From NCBI GenBank assembly GCA_027485645.1, contig JAIXQR010000005.1, forward strand, positions 40,849-104,848: DNA of 64,000 bases, read 5' to 3'. This stretch comes from a bacterium (GTDB lineage: Bacteria; Armatimonadota; Fimbriimonadia; Fimbriimonadales; Fimbriimonadaceae). Shown here piece by piece: positions 26,731 through 36,739 of this stretch. The notes under the pieces were generated by a model. The model did no database searches. It was not told where the DNA came from and saw nothing but the letters and a program-made list of their open reading frames with translations. Positions within the stretch are counted from its first letter, which is position 1. Every line of letters begins with the position of its first letter. Position numbers and translations under genes: made by a program.

Positions 26731-28020
26731 ATGATAACAAAGATGTCTTGTCGCCCCGCTGGTGCCGTCGCTTGTTTCCTTCTCCTCTCGGTGAACGGTT
26801 TGGCGCAGACCAATCCATTTTCGAAGCTTGCGCCGACGGATGCCCCAGCAGGGAAGAGTTCGAACTCGTTCAAAACGGGCAAGTACCGCAGCCTGTTCCG
26901 GGAAATCGGCAAAAGCGACGCGGAGATTAAGTCGAAGCTGAACGCGGCTTGGAACCAATTGTTCCTGGGCGATGCAAAGAACGAACGCGTCTACTTTGAA
27001 GTTTCGAACAACATGGCATACATCAAGGACATCGGGAACAACGATGTTCGAAGCGAGGGAATGTCATACGGCATGATGCTCGCCGTTCAGTACGGCCGAA
27101 AGGCGGAGTTTGACCGGCTTTGGAAGTGGTCCAAAACCTACATGCAGCACGCTTCGGGACCGTGGAAGGGCTACTTTGCTTGGCAGTGTGATGACAGCGG
27201 GAAGAAGCGGGCAAATGCTCCGGCGTCGGATGGTGAGGAGTACTTTGCGACCGCGCTTTTCTTTGCCGCTGGGCGCTGGGGTTCAGGTTCGGGAATCTAC
27301 AACTATCGAGCTGAGGCGGACGCGATTTTGCATCACATGCTCCACAAGGAAGAGGATAACGGCGGCAAGGCCGAGCCGGTGACGAACATGTTTAACCGCA
27401 AGGAAAAGCAGGTGGTGTTTGTGCCCGGAGGCTCCGCCGCCACCTTCACCGATCCGTCCTATCATCTGCCCGCGTTTTACGAACTTTGGTCGCGATGGGC
27501 TAAGAAGGATCGGGCATTTTGGAAATCGGCGGCGGTTACGAGTCGCAAGTACTTCCAGCGAGCCGCGCACCCGAAAACTGGCCTGACGCCGGATTACTCG
27601 GAGTTTGACGGGACCCCGAAGAAGGCACCGTGGGATCCAAACAACCGATCGGACAACTTCCTCTTTGACGCCGTGCGCGTGGGTGGGAACATTGCGATGG
27701 ATCACGCTTGGTTCAATGCCGACCCTTGGCAGGTAACCCAGACCAACCGGATGCTGGAGTTCTTCGACGCGCAAAAGCCGACCTATGTGGGCAGCTACTC
27801 GGTGGATGGCAAGCCATTGGTGGACTACACGCCGACCGGTCTGCGAGCGATGAACGGCGCCAGCGCGCTTGCCAGCACTTCACCGGTGGCCAAGCGGTTT
27901 GTTCGTGAACTTTGGGATGCAGGCATACCGAGCGGCCAGTGGCGATACTACGACGGGATGCTTTATATGTTCGGGTTGCTCCATGCGAGCGGGCAGTACC
28001 GAATCTGGGCTCCGAAGTAG
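26731..28020 (+). CDS. GH8 reducing-end-xylose-releasing exo-oligoxylanase-like enzyme
   Basis: 429 residues from ATG at 26731, preceded by GGAAAGGA at 26721-26728. It has a signal peptide ending near LAQTNPF. The family 8 active-site segments are [18 protein letters not shown] (general acid Glu), [19 protein letters not shown] (binding Asp), and [17 protein letters not shown] (general base region). The arrangement resembles Rex enzymes that cut xylose from the reducing end of xylo-oligosaccharides more than it does cellulases. It would trim the products of GH30 xylanase. The gene is divergent from recQ and is followed 54 bases later by an acetyl-xylan-esterase-like gene. Confidence 0.9.
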   Translation: MITKMSCRPAGAVACFLLLSVNGLAQTNPFSKLAPTDAPAGKSSNSFKTGKYRSLFREIGKSDAEIKSKLNAAWNQLFLGDAKNERVYFEVSNNMAYIKDIGNNDVRSEGMSYGMMLAVQYGRKAEFDRLWKWSKTYMQHASGPWKGYFAWQCDDSGKKRANAPASDGEEYFATALFFAAGRWGSGSGIYNYRAEADAILHHMLHKEEDNGGKAEPVTNMFNRKEKQVVFVPGGSAATFTDPSYHLPAFYELWSRWAKKDRAFWKSAAVTSRKYFQRAAHPKTGLTPDYSEFDGTPKKAPWDPNNRSDNFLFDAVRVGGNIAMDHAWFNADPWQVTQTNRMLEFFDAQKPTYVGSYSVDGKPLVDYTPTGLRAMNGASALASTSPVAKRFVRELWDAGIPSGQWRYYDGMLYMFGLLHASGQYRIWAPK

Positions 28021-28074
28021 CCGCGATCGGTTCACAAACGGCCCGAAATAGTCTAGGATGAACGGGCTGTTGCT

Positions 28075-29388
28075 ATGAGATTAAACCGAACTCAAGTTTC
28101 CATTTTTGCGCTCTCTTCCGTGGTGTTGGCGACCGGCTGTGTCGCCATCGCGAAGGGCCGAACGCAAGACGCGGCGCTGCTTTCGGCCACGCCGAGTGTG
28201 CCAACCGCCACTTACAAGGTCGGCGAAAAAGCTAGTTGGATCATCAAGTCTTCAAAGCTGACCTCGGTGAAATTCACCGCCAAGCGCGATAACGCGGGCG
28301 TTGTGGCTGCGGGCACTTTGCAGTTTCAAAATGGCGAAGCGAAGCTTGAGGTGCTTGGCGATCAGCCGTCATTTTTGTACGTGGAGTTGACAGCGGAAGG
28401 GACGAAGCCGCTCGCACTGGCGGCGGCGATTTCTCCAGATCAGATTAAGCCGAACTTCACGCGACCAGCGGACTTTAAGAAGTTTTGGGATCGCCGGATT
28501 GCCGACGCACGGAAGGTTGCGCTCAATCCGGTCATCACGCCGAAGGCGAACAGTCGCGAGACTATTGAGTACGGGACGTACAAACTCGATTTCATCAAGG
28601 GCGAGAACATTTACGGTCAGATGGCTAAGCCAAAGGCGAAGGGTAAGTACCCGATGATCGTGCAATTCCAGTGGGCCGGGGGGCCTTACCCGCTTGATCC
28701 GAACTGGATTACTTGGCGGGCCGAGCAGGGCTATCTGATCTTCAATTCGCAAGCCCACAACGTGCTACCCACGGAGCCGAAGGCGTATTACGATGCGCTT
28801 CCGGCGGCGCTCAAGAACTACAGCGGTATCGCCACGGACGACCTGGAGAACAACTACTTTGTGGAGATGTACCTTCGGGCGGTTCGCAGCATCGACTTTG
28901 CGATGCAGCACCCGGAATGGGACGGCAAGACGCTGATCGTCATGGGAACGAGCATGGGGGGGCAACAGACGCTGGCAGTCTCGGGATTACATCCGGCGGT
29001 TACCCACAGCATTGCCAACGTGCCGGCAGGTAGCGACCTCAGCGCGATCAACTTGAGCCGGAGCCCTTCTTATCCCTTCCTTCCGGTCACAAACCCGAAA
29101 GTTGCGGCGGTTGCTCCGTACATTGATGTGAACAACTTCGCGCCGGACATCAAGTCGAAAGTTCTGATCGGGGTGGGTTGGATCGATACGGTCTGCGCGC
29201 CAAGCGGAATTCAGGCGACGTTCAATGCCATCCCGGGCAAAGCGGCCTCTGGCATGAAAGAGCTTGTTCCGATGATCGATTCTCCACACAATCACCAGGC
29301 GACTCCTGCCCAGCAAAAGCCGTACGTTGATCGCGAAACGGCGTGGTTGGATGCGATTCGCAAGGGCGTTCCCATTCCAAAGAGCTAA
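28075..29388 (+). CDS. Acetyl xylan esterase / cephalosporin-C deacetylase family lipoprotein
   Basis: 437 residues. The N-terminus IFALSSVVLATGCVAIAK ends in a Cys that fits a lipoprotein signal, so it is probably membrane-anchored. After a beta-rich N-terminal region comes an alpha/beta hydrolase: RPADFKKFWDRRIADARK, ENIYGQMAKP, nucleophile Ser in IVMGTSMGGQQTLAVSG, Asp near GVGWIDTVCAPSGIQATFNA, and His in MIDSPHNHQATPAQQ. These are AXE1-type positions. It would remove acetyl groups from xylo-oligosaccharides. The following gene begins four bases after its stop. Confidence 0.88.
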   Translation: MRLNRTQVSIFALSSVVLATGCVAIAKGRTQDAALLSATPSVPTATYKVGEKASWIIKSSKLTSVKFTAKRDNAGVVAAGTLQFQNGEAKLEVLGDQPSFLYVELTAEGTKPLALAAAISPDQIKPNFTRPADFKKFWDRRIADARKVALNPVITPKANSRETIEYGTYKLDFIKGENIYGQMAKPKAKGKYPMIVQFQWAGGPYPLDPNWITWRAEQGYLIFNSQAHNVLPTEPKAYYDALPAALKNYSGIATDDLENNYFVEMYLRAVRSIDFAMQHPEWDGKTLIVMGTSMGGQQTLAVSGLHPAVTHSIANVPAGSDLSAINLSRSPSYPFLPVTNPKVAAVAPYIDVNNFAPDIKSKVLIGVGWIDTVCAPSGIQATFNAIPGKAASGMKELVPMIDSPHNHQATPAQQKPYVDRETAWLDAIRKGVPIPKS

Positions 29389-29392
29389 GACT

Positions 29393-31477
29393 ATGCTGCT
29401 TCCTTCCGTTCCAACTCTTGAACCGATGCCCGCACTTGACTGGTTGCTGGGTGCCAAATATCCCGCGCAGATTGTTCGCACCGACAACGAGGTCGTTTTG
29501 ACAAACGGATTGGTTGAACGGAGATTGCGGATTTCTCCATACGTTTCCTCGACCAGTTTTCGGCGCATAGATACCGGTCAGGAGTTTCTGCGTTCGGTTG
29601 AGCCCGAAGGCAAGCTGGTGATCGACGGCAAAGAGATCTTGATTGGTGGCTCCACCTCGCCGCCAAACCGCGCTTATCTGTTGGATGAGTGGGTCGCTCA
29701 ATTGAAACCTGCGAACAATGCCATGTCGCTAGCGAGCGTTGAGCTTTGCTCGGTGGATAAGCCAATTCCTTACCAACCACAGACTGGCCAAAGCTGGCCG
29801 CCGAAAGGCAAGGGCGTGCTGCTGACTTTCAAATCCACAAACCTAGAAGCGAAAGTCCGGTTGGAGATTTACGACAACTTGCCGGTGATCGGAAAGCAGA
29901 TTAGCTTGAAGAACATCGGAACAAACGTCGTTCGGGTTGACAAGTTTTCTTCCGAGCGTTTGAGCATTGTTGAGGGAGAAAGCTCCGTTGACATGATCAA
30001 TCGTTGGCGGTTGCCGAACGTAACAGTCGCTACGAGCATGGCCTTTGGCGGCATGACGGTTGAAGGGGCGAACCGGGCCGTGCATTGGGAAATTGATCCT
30101 GGCTTTGAGACCCAGGTGAATTACGAGAAGCAGACACCGTGCGTGCTGGACGTGCATCCGCCTACGGGTCCTGGTTTTGACCTTGCCCCCGGCAAGACGC
30201 TCGACTCGCTTCGGTCTTACGTGCTCTTGCACGATACAGAAGAGCGGGACCGTCGAAGCCGAAGCGTGCGGACGATGTTCCGAAAACTGGCGCCGTGGGT
30301 TGAAGATAATCCGCTCATTCTGCACATTCGCACCGTGGAAGATAAGGCGGTTCGAGAAGCTATTGACCAAGCGGCTGAATGTGGCTTTGAACTCGTGATC
30401 CTCAGCTTTGGTAGCGGACTGGACATGGAAGATACGTCGCCCGCGACCATCGCGAAGTATCGGGCCTTGAACGACTACGCGGAAGCGAATGGACTCCGGC
30501 TTGGCGGTTATTCCCTTCTGGCGAGCCGCCGGATTGACGACGAAAATGACGTCATCAACCCCACTACGGGCAAGATTGGCGGGGCGATTTTTGGCAACTC
30601 GCCGTGCCTCTGCAGCAAATGGGGTATCGGTTACTTCGAACGGGTTCAGAAGTTTCTTGAAGGAACCGGCTTCCGGGTTCTAGAGCACGATGGCTCGTAT
30701 CCCGGCGATGTTTGCGCTTCAACGAAACATCCGGGGCACCGCGATCTTTCGGATTCGCAATGGAAGCAATACGCCCGGATTGAGGAGTTTTACTCTTGGT
30801 GCCGAAACCGAGATATCTATTTGAACGTTCCGGACTACTACTTCCTAGCAGGCTCAAACAAGACGGGAATGGGCTACCGGGAGACCAACTGGTCGCTCCC
30901 GCGAAACCAGCAGCACCTTCATTCGCGACAAAACTTGTTTGACGGAACGTATGACAAGGCCCCTTCGATGGGTTGGATGTTCGTGCCGTTGGTCGAGTAC
31001 CAAGGCGGTGGCGCGGCCGCGACGATTGAGCCGCTCAAGGAGCACCTCACCGATTACGAACTGCACTTTGCCAACACCCTCGGCTACGGAGCCCAAGCCT
31101 GTTGGCGCGGACTTCGGCTCTACGACGCCCCGGAAACCAAAGCCATGGTCCAGCGGATGGTCGCTTGGTTTAAGCGGTACCGCCAGATTCTAGAATCCGA
31201 CGTGGTGCACCTGCGCCGCCCGGATGGACGGCAGCTCGACTATGTCTTGCATGCGAATCCTAATCTGAAGGAGAAAGCCATTCTTGTGGTCTACAACCCG
31301 ACCGCTGCCCCACGCACCGAATCGATCACCGTGCCGCTGTACTACGCCGGGAATCCAGCGTCGGTCAGGGTTCGGGAGAAAGAAGCGAAGTCTAAGGTTC
31401 TGAAGTCCAAAAACGGTGCCGTCAGCTTCTCCACCACGGTTCCAGCCCAAGGCTGGACTTACTTCGTGATGGAGTAA
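29393..31477 (+). CDS. Alpha-galactosidase-like glycoside hydrolase (clan GH-D-like)
   Basis: 694 residues from ATG at 29393. The open frame extends upstream only inside the esterase gene. There is no signal peptide, so it is likely cytoplasmic unless exported another way. The N-terminal half is a beta-sandwich (TNGLVERRLRISPYVSSTSF); the second half is a TIM barrel with GFRVLEHDGSYPGDVCASTK, where Asp-Gly is the nucleophile pattern of GH27/36-type enzymes. DGTYDKAPSMGWMFVPLVEY and YDAPETKAMVQRMVAWFKRY are further family-like parts. I cannot assign a precise GH number; xylan side-chain or galactoside cleavage is plausible. It is convergent with pnkp, with 15 bases between stops. Confidence 0.75.
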   Translation: MLLPSVPTLEPMPALDWLLGAKYPAQIVRTDNEVVLTNGLVERRLRISPYVSSTSFRRIDTGQEFLRSVEPEGKLVIDGKEILIGGSTSPPNRAYLLDEWVAQLKPANNAMSLASVELCSVDKPIPYQPQTGQSWPPKGKGVLLTFKSTNLEAKVRLEIYDNLPVIGKQISLKNIGTNVVRVDKFSSERLSIVEGESSVDMINRWRLPNVTVATSMAFGGMTVEGANRAVHWEIDPGFETQVNYEKQTPCVLDVHPPTGPGFDLAPGKTLDSLRSYVLLHDTEERDRRSRSVRTMFRKLAPWVEDNPLILHIRTVEDKAVREAIDQAAECGFELVILSFGSGLDMEDTSPATIAKYRALNDYAEANGLRLGGYSLLASRRIDDENDVINPTTGKIGGAIFGNSPCLCSKWGIGYFERVQKFLEGTGFRVLEHDGSYPGDVCASTKHPGHRDLSDSQWKQYARIEEFYSWCRNRDIYLNVPDYYFLAGSNKTGMGYRETNWSLPRNQQHLHSRQNLFDGTYDKAPSMGWMFVPLVEYQGGGAAATIEPLKEHLTDYELHFANTLGYGAQACWRGLRLYDAPETKAMVQRMVAWFKRYRQILESDVVHLRRPDGRQLDYVLHANPNLKEKAILVVYNPTAAPRTESITVPLYYAGNPASVRVREKEAKSKVLKSKNGAVSFSTTVPAQGWTYFVME

Positions 31478-31492
31478 GTGAGCTCGGGGGTC

Positions 31493-34042
31493 TTAGAGTC
31501 TTGGATCGACCGGCTCACTTTCCAAGGCCAAAACCCCAAAGGCGCATTGATGGACTTTTCGCAGCGGCTGGCCCGCAACGAAGCGACGAAGTCCTTCTAG
31601 CCCAAGGCTAAATTCGCGGAGCGCAAGCGAACGCTTCTTCGAGAGACCACGGTTACGGAGTCGCTCCAGGTTCTCTGGAAGCAAGTAGTCGGGGCCGTAA
31701 ATGATCCGTAAGTACTCGCGACCGCGGCACTTGAGCGCGGGCTGGATCATTCCAACCTTCCCTTTGTGGATGAAGTCTAGGGGTTTGAAGACCATGCCTT
31801 CACCGCCAGCATGCGTGTGGGTAATCCACCATTCCACCAGGCTGTCACACTCCTCTTGGCTAGCAAGGTCGATCTTTCGCCACGGCGTGGCTCTTAGGAC
31901 GTCCGGATCTTCGACACAGAACGCGGCGATGTTCTGCATGTGCCATTCGTGGTTCTTGTCGAAATGGACGGATCCCTCGGTCGCCAGGATATGAAACGGG
32001 GCGAGTTTATAGTCTTCCAGCTTCTCAACCGGCCAGCAGTATCTGGAAAAGGCTTGTCGAAACAGCCCAGCCGCTTCGAGCTGAACATCAGTTCTGGTTT
32101 GTAGCTCGGCCAGATCCACGCCTGGGAGCCTTTCGGCGGCGGACGCGATCCATTTCTGACGTGCCGAAAGACTTGCATTTGCAGCTTCGCTCACCGGCGC
32201 GTATTGAGCCTGGATAAGCTGCTGCGCCTTTGCGTTCCATGGCATCAGCTCGGTGTCCAGAACCACCCAATCCGTCTGCAATCCAGACCAGAAACCTCCG
32301 CGATCCATCGCACCGAAAAGCCGCGCGAGCAGAGCCTGTTCGAGGTCGAAGTCGTCAAAGAACCGACGCCCCGAGCGAGAGAGAATCACGCCCAGTCCGC
32401 CATCGACGCCAAACTTGCGCTGAATCGCCTCAGGGGTCTTCCCCACCACGACCACGGACCGGGAACCCATGTGCTTTTCTTCGGCGACAACGTGGGTTAC
32501 CCCTTGCTTTCGGAAGTAGCTCAAGACCTCGGCTGGGTGTTCGAGGTAGTCCGGAAGCTCTGAAGTTGCGGCCGGACTCATGGTCGGCGGCAGATAGACG
32601 AGCCAGCGTGGATCTGCTCCGAAACGGCTCATGACTTCCATAGCCGCCGCGGCATTTTCCTCGGGAATGATCACCGTGCCGAACCCATCACAGAAGACGT
32701 GCTGCCGCCCGCGAACATCCGCGATATCGAGCAGAGAATCATTCGCCTGTTGGGCCGTTCCAACCTGCTCCGATACCGCGGGATTCACGACCGGACGGAC
32801 TGGTTCGCAGTAGATTTCTTTCGCCTCGACCGAAACGAACTCCATTTCTGGGTACCGGAGCGCGGTTAGCTTTCCGCCGAACACACAGCCGGTGTCGATA
32901 CAAACCGTATTGTTCAGGAACTCTGGTTCTGGCACCGGGGTGTGTCCGTACACAACCATCGCGCTTCCGCGATACTCTTCTGCCCACTTCACCCGAACCG
33001 GCAGGCCGAACTCGTCGGTTTCGCCAGTTGTTTCGCCATACAGGGCAAATTCTCGGACCGCACCGGAACCTCTTCCTTGCATGTCCTCCCGCATTCCGGC
33101 ATGCGCAACGACCAACTTTCCGCCATCGAGCACGTAGTGGCTGACCAGCGAGTCGAGGAACTCGCGAATCTCTTGGTGGACTTCCGGTGTTTCGTGGCTG
33201 AGCTGTTCCAAGGTCTGTTCAAGGCCATGACCGATGTTTACGTCGCGCCCAGATAGCTTTTTGACGAGCTTGGAGTCGTGGTTCCCAGGCACGGCGAGGG
33301 CGAGACCAGCTTCAACCATTCGCTTGACGAGCCGGACAACTTGCGGCGATGCTGGACCGCGATCGACTAGGTCGCCAAGAAACACTGCCTTCCTACCTTC
33401 TGGAGCTGAGAGTTCCGAGTCGGTGATCGTGTAGCCCAGCTGATGCAGTAGTTCTAGCAACTCGTCAAGACAATCGTGGACGTCACCTATGATGTCGAAC
33501 GGGCCGTGCTCGCTTCGGCGATCGTTCCACAGTGGAGTACGGGCGATCGTGACCGCGTCGATTTCCTCGACTGAATCAAGCACGAAGATGTGCCGGAATC
33601 CTTCGCGCTTGAGGGACTTGATAGATTGGAGCAAGTCTCGATTTTGGTTTCGAATTACATGCCCGGCCATGTTCCGATCGGTCCGATGTTCGTTTCGCTC
33701 CTGACAAACCGACTCTGGGACCTTGAAAACGATCGCAACCGGCAGGACGTGGAACTGCTTCGCGAGATCCACCAGGGGCTTTCGCGCGGAAGACTGTACG
33801 TTTGTGGCATCGACCACGGTAAATTTGCCCAGCTTGAGACGCTTGGCAATCATGTAGTGAACGAGCTCAAACGCTTCTTTCGTAACCGTTAAGTCGTTCT
33901 CATTATCAGAAATCAGGGCTCGACACTGGTCGCTGGAAACGGTCTCGGTTGGCAAAAAGTGCTTTCGAGCAAAGGTCGATTTGCCGCTTCCCGAGGTTCC
34001 GATCAGAACCACCAGCGACAGGTCCGGAATTTTCACATTCAT
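31493..34042 (-). CDS. pnkp: Bacterial polynucleotide kinase-phosphatase-ligase (RNA repair)
   Basis: 849 residues in three domains. The N-terminal kinase has P-loop G15-S22 (GTSGSGKS). The binuclear metallophosphatase has GDVHD at 186-190, GDLVDRG at 223-229, GNHD at 253-256 and H367. The C-terminal adenylyltransferase (ligase) has the nucleotidyl-lysine motif EEKHMGSR with K523. The length is close to that of Clostridium thermocellum Pnkp. This protein heals broken RNA ends (5' phosphorylation, 2',3'-cyclic-phosphate removal) and seals them together with Hen1. Its ATG overlaps the hen1 stop as ATGA, so the pair is co-expressed. Confidence 0.95.
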   Translation of the reverse strand: MNVKIPDLSLVVLIGTSGSGKSTFARKHFLPTETVSSDQCRALISDNENDLTVTKEAFELVHYMIAKRLKLGKFTVVDATNVQSSARKPLVDLAKQFHVLPVAIVFKVPESVCQERNEHRTDRNMAGHVIRNQNRDLLQSIKSLKREGFRHIFVLDSVEEIDAVTIARTPLWNDRRSEHGPFDIIGDVHDCLDELLELLHQLGYTITDSELSAPEGRKAVFLGDLVDRGPASPQVVRLVKRMVEAGLALAVPGNHDSKLVKKLSGRDVNIGHGLEQTLEQLSHETPEVHQEIREFLDSLVSHYVLDGGKLVVAHAGMREDMQGRGSGAVREFALYGETTGETDEFGLPVRVKWAEEYRGSAMVVYGHTPVPEPEFLNNTVCIDTGCVFGGKLTALRYPEMEFVSVEAKEIYCEPVRPVVNPAVSEQVGTAQQANDSLLDIADVRGRQHVFCDGFGTVIIPEENAAAAMEVMSRFGADPRWLVYLPPTMSPAATSELPDYLEHPAEVLSYFRKQGVTHVVAEEKHMGSRSVVVVGKTPEAIQRKFGVDGGLGVILSRSGRRFFDDFDLEQALLARLFGAMDRGGFWSGLQTDWVVLDTELMPWNAKAQQLIQAQYAPVSEAANASLSARQKWIASAAERLPGVDLAELQTRTDVQLEAAGLFRQAFSRYCWPVEKLEDYKLAPFHILATEGSVHFDKNHEWHMQNIAAFCVEDPDVLRATPWRKIDLASQEECDSLVEWWITHTHAGGEGMVFKPLDFIHKGKVGMIQPALKCRGREYLRIIYGPDYLLPENLERLRNRGLSKKRSLALREFSLGLEGLRRFVAGQPLRKVHQCAFGVLALESEPVDPRL

Positions 34043-35388
34043 CTCGAAAACACCGCCATCTGGGTTGGCGCACCGAGGTCATCATGCAACGGCCCAACGG
34101 GTTCCGTCCGGAAGCGATAGCCCCACCGGTCTCCAATCTCTTGACACCACTCAGCAAACTGCGCCCGTGTCCATTCGAATCGATGGTCGGGATGGCGGAA
34201 TTTCCCGGGTGCCAAGCCCGGAAACAGAACGTTGTACTCCGCATTCGGCGTCGTCACGATCACGATTTTTGGCGCCATTTCACCAAACACCACCCTTCCG
34301 AGACTTTCGAGCCGATAGGCATCAAGGTGTTCAATCACTTCCACCAGAGCCGCCGCATCGTAGCCGGAGAGAGCTTGGTCGCGATAGGTCAGGGAGCCGT
34401 GGATAAGCCGCACCTTGTCGTGAACCTTGTCCATGACTTCCCCAACGCGAAGTCTTCGCTTGGCCGCTTCCAACTCTCGGACAGAAACGTCGACTCCCAC
34501 GATTTCCGTAATTTGCGGATTCCGCATCAGCCGCTGCACCAGTTTCCCTTCGCCGCACCCAAGGTCCAACACTCGCGCCGCACCCGAAGCAATGATCTCA
34601 GCCGCGACGGTATCTAGGCGCCCATCGTGCAGGTTCGGACGGTCCGATTGCACGAATGGCTCGGGCGATTCCTCTGCGTCTGCTTCTGGAAAACCATCCA
34701 ACTCAGCGAAACGGGTCAGCGCTTCGCGAGTGAGCCGACCTTGATGCTTCAAATACCGACGCGTAATTTCCTCGCTCTTCGGATGCGACGGAAGCCAACT
34801 AGCCCCTCTTCGGAAGAGCTTATCGATCTCCGTCTGGTCAACGAAATAGTGCTTGGCATCATCAAGCACGGGAACCAGCACGGTCAAGTGCAGGAGGGCT
34901 TCGCCGATTTGAATCTCTGCCTTGAGGTTCACCGAATACAGGTTTCCCGCGCCCAGTTGCTCGCAACTTACCGTGTAGCCCAGCGGTTCGAAAAGGCTGC
35001 GAAGAAACCCTTCCCCGCCCCGGCAGCGAATCGCTGGAATCTGAAACTCTAGCGGAATCGGGGTTGCGGCGAGTTCTGGCCGTTCTTTGCTGCGGCCCGA
35101 CATTGCCGTGGAAAAGAACTCAACCAGTGTGCTTGAAAGGTACGACGACGCCACGTAGGGCCGATCGTTGACGTACTGGTCCTGCCCGTTCGTGCCGCTT
35201 CCTCGGACCAAGCCAATGGGATCGATCTCCACGATCACCGCGACCGCACAGGACTCATCGCTGGCTTCGGTAAAGAGAAGCCGAGCCGTGCCAAAAGGCA
35301 TCTCCGCAACATGCATCCGGCCGGGATGCTTGTGCAGCAGATAGCCCAAGTCAGTTGCCGGACGATACGTGGTGCGGATGAGGAGCAT
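34039..35388 (-). CDS. hen1: 3'-terminal RNA ribose 2'-O-methyltransferase Hen1
   Basis: 449 residues. The N-terminal ~240 residues are the bacterial Hen1 N domain that activates Pnkp ligase. The C-terminal methyltransferase starts with VLDLGCGEGKLVQRL near residue 275. The Mn-binding motif is EVIEHL with E350, E353 and H354, completed by H399 and H402 in KFRHPDHRFEW. It 2'-O-methylates the repaired 3' end so a toxin nuclease cannot cut it again. It lies 51 bases downstream of the CE15 gene on the same strand, so it might be transcribed from the xylan promoter or its own. Confidence 0.95.
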   Translation of the reverse strand: MLLIRTTYRPATDLGYLLHKHPGRMHVAEMPFGTARLLFTEASDESCAVAVIVEIDPIGLVRGSGTNGQDQYVNDRPYVASSYLSSTLVEFFSTAMSGRSKERPELAATPIPLEFQIPAIRCRGGEGFLRSLFEPLGYTVSCEQLGAGNLYSVNLKAEIQIGEALLHLTVLVPVLDDAKHYFVDQTEIDKLFRRGASWLPSHPKSEEITRRYLKHQGRLTREALTRFAELDGFPEADAEESPEPFVQSDRPNLHDGRLDTVAAEIIASGAARVLDLGCGEGKLVQRLMRNPQITEIVGVDVSVRELEAAKRRLRVGEVMDKVHDKVRLIHGSLTYRDQALSGYDAAALVEVIEHLDAYRLESLGRVVFGEMAPKIVIVTTPNAEYNVLFPGLAPGKFRHPDHRFEWTRAQFAEWCQEIGDRWGYRFRTEPVGPLHDDLGAPTQMAVFSR

Positions 35389-35439
35389 GAATCGGCCTGA
35401 GAATACCGCTCAGGCCGATCCATCGCCTATTTTCTAAGC

Positions 35440-36738
35440 TCACGCTTTCTGAGAGAAGTACCGCTTGGCGAAGGCGATGAAGTTCGCCCAGTTGGGGCCG
35501 TTGGTGTGGCCGCCGGTGTGTTGGCTGAAGGCGAGATCTCCGGTTAGCGCTGGCGTACCTTCCGGAGGCATTTCGGAAACCGAAAGGCCTTTCTTGCCCA
35601 GAAGCTCCCACGCTGGCGAGGCTAGCTGGGTAGCCATGAAGGTGCCACGGCTATCGATCCAGGTGCCTTCTACTTTCGGACTTCCGATGCCAACGAAGGT
35701 CGGGCGCGGCGCGGACATGGCGAGAAGCTGGTGTCCGTCTACCGGCATATCGCCGGGCGTCAGCGGTCCGGCGTACTTGACGTAGTTTCCGGCCATCCAG
35801 TGGTACTCGCCGCTGGACGCTACGTTTTCGACCTGCTCACCCGAGTTGCGACGCCAGATCTTCACTCCACCTTGACCGGATGATCCAATAAAGCCAATCG
35901 CGAACCGTGGCTCGTAGGCCATGGTTACGGCGGCCGCTTTGCCGTACCGAGAGAGACCCTCGATGACAACGCGTTTGGCGTCGGTTTGCGGGTCTCGCTC
36001 CAGGTAGTCCAGAGCCCGCGAAGCGCCCCAGCCCCATGCCTTGAGCGCCCCCCAATCCTCTGGCTTTCTCGGTTCTCCTTTGTTGACGAGACCGATGATT
36101 CCCAACCTGAGACCAGCACCGTTGTCGGCTTGGTAGGAGCTAGGCTCCAAAATTGCAAAGGCCCATCCTTCCTTAATCACCATCGATTGCCACTCTGGAG
36201 CCGGCGGCGTCGGCGCGCCAGGACGCGGAGGGAAGGAGAAACCAAACTCCATGATCACCGGCACCTTCTTGGCCTGGCGGGGCGTGACGACGGTCATGCG
36301 AATATTGACTTCAATGGCCGGGTACGAGCGGTTATCCACCCGCCCGACGAGTTTCTTCGTCGTTGTTTCGTAGCCGCCAACCGTCGTCTCCGTTTCCGAT
36401 TCGACCCGCCACTCCACCTTCGGTAGGTTCTTCGGCGTACGTCCGTAGATCTCTCGATCTAATAATTCAGCAATCTCGCCCCGGCGGCGAGACCAATCCC
36501 GAGCGGACTTCACGGGCTTTCTGTTCGCAAAGGTCAGCAGCGCCGGGATGTTTGGGTAAGGATTTGCTTTGCTCTCATCGGTATTTGCTGCGTTCGGTGC
36601 ATTCGGGTTCATCCCGTCCGCCCCACCGCGAAGCGACGTGATGTTAAGGGTTTTCAGCAATAACGCATGGTCCGCTTCGGTGGCCGCGCGCGCGTTTTGA
36701 CCTTGCGACATCGCCATCAGGATCAGCGGGGTGAGCAC
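35440..36738 (-). CDS. Glucuronoyl esterase (CE15)
   Basis: 432 residues from GTG at 36738, which has GGGAG seven bases upstream and lies one base after the GH30 stop. Longer starts are in the GH30 overlap. It has a signal sequence (VLTPLILMAMSQGQNARA). The catalytic Ser is in RVVIEGLSRYGKAAAVTMAY, the CE15 G-[CL]-S-R-x-G-K motif; GSSGQGGVKIWRR and the late His in FSQHTGGHTNGPNWANFI are also family-typical. It would cut ester links between lignin alcohols and methyl-glucuronate on xylan. Co-transcription with the GH30 xylanase fits. Confidence 0.92.
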   Translation of the reverse strand: MLTPLILMAMSQGQNARAATEADHALLLKTLNITSLRGGADGMNPNAPNAANTDESKANPYPNIPALLTFANRKPVKSARDWSRRRGEIAELLDREIYGRTPKNLPKVEWRVESETETTVGGYETTTKKLVGRVDNRSYPAIEVNIRMTVVTPRQAKKVPVIMEFGFSFPPRPGAPTPPAPEWQSMVIKEGWAFAILEPSSYQADNGAGLRLGIIGLVNKGEPRKPEDWGALKAWGWGASRALDYLERDPQTDAKRVVIEGLSRYGKAAAVTMAYEPRFAIGFIGSSGQGGVKIWRRNSGEQVENVASSGEYHWMAGNYVKYAGPLTPGDMPVDGHQLLAMSAPRPTFVGIGSPKVEGTWIDSRGTFMATQLASPAWELLGKKGLSVSEMPPEGTPALTGDLAFSQHTGGHTNGPNWANFIAFAKRYFSQKA

Positions 36739-36739
36739 G

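Noticed and set aside
28040..28072. Inverted repeat AACGGCCCG ... CGGGCTGTT between GH8 and the esterase gene
   Set aside because: Arms are imperfect, the loop is 15 bases and no T-run follows, so neither a terminator nor a clear operator.
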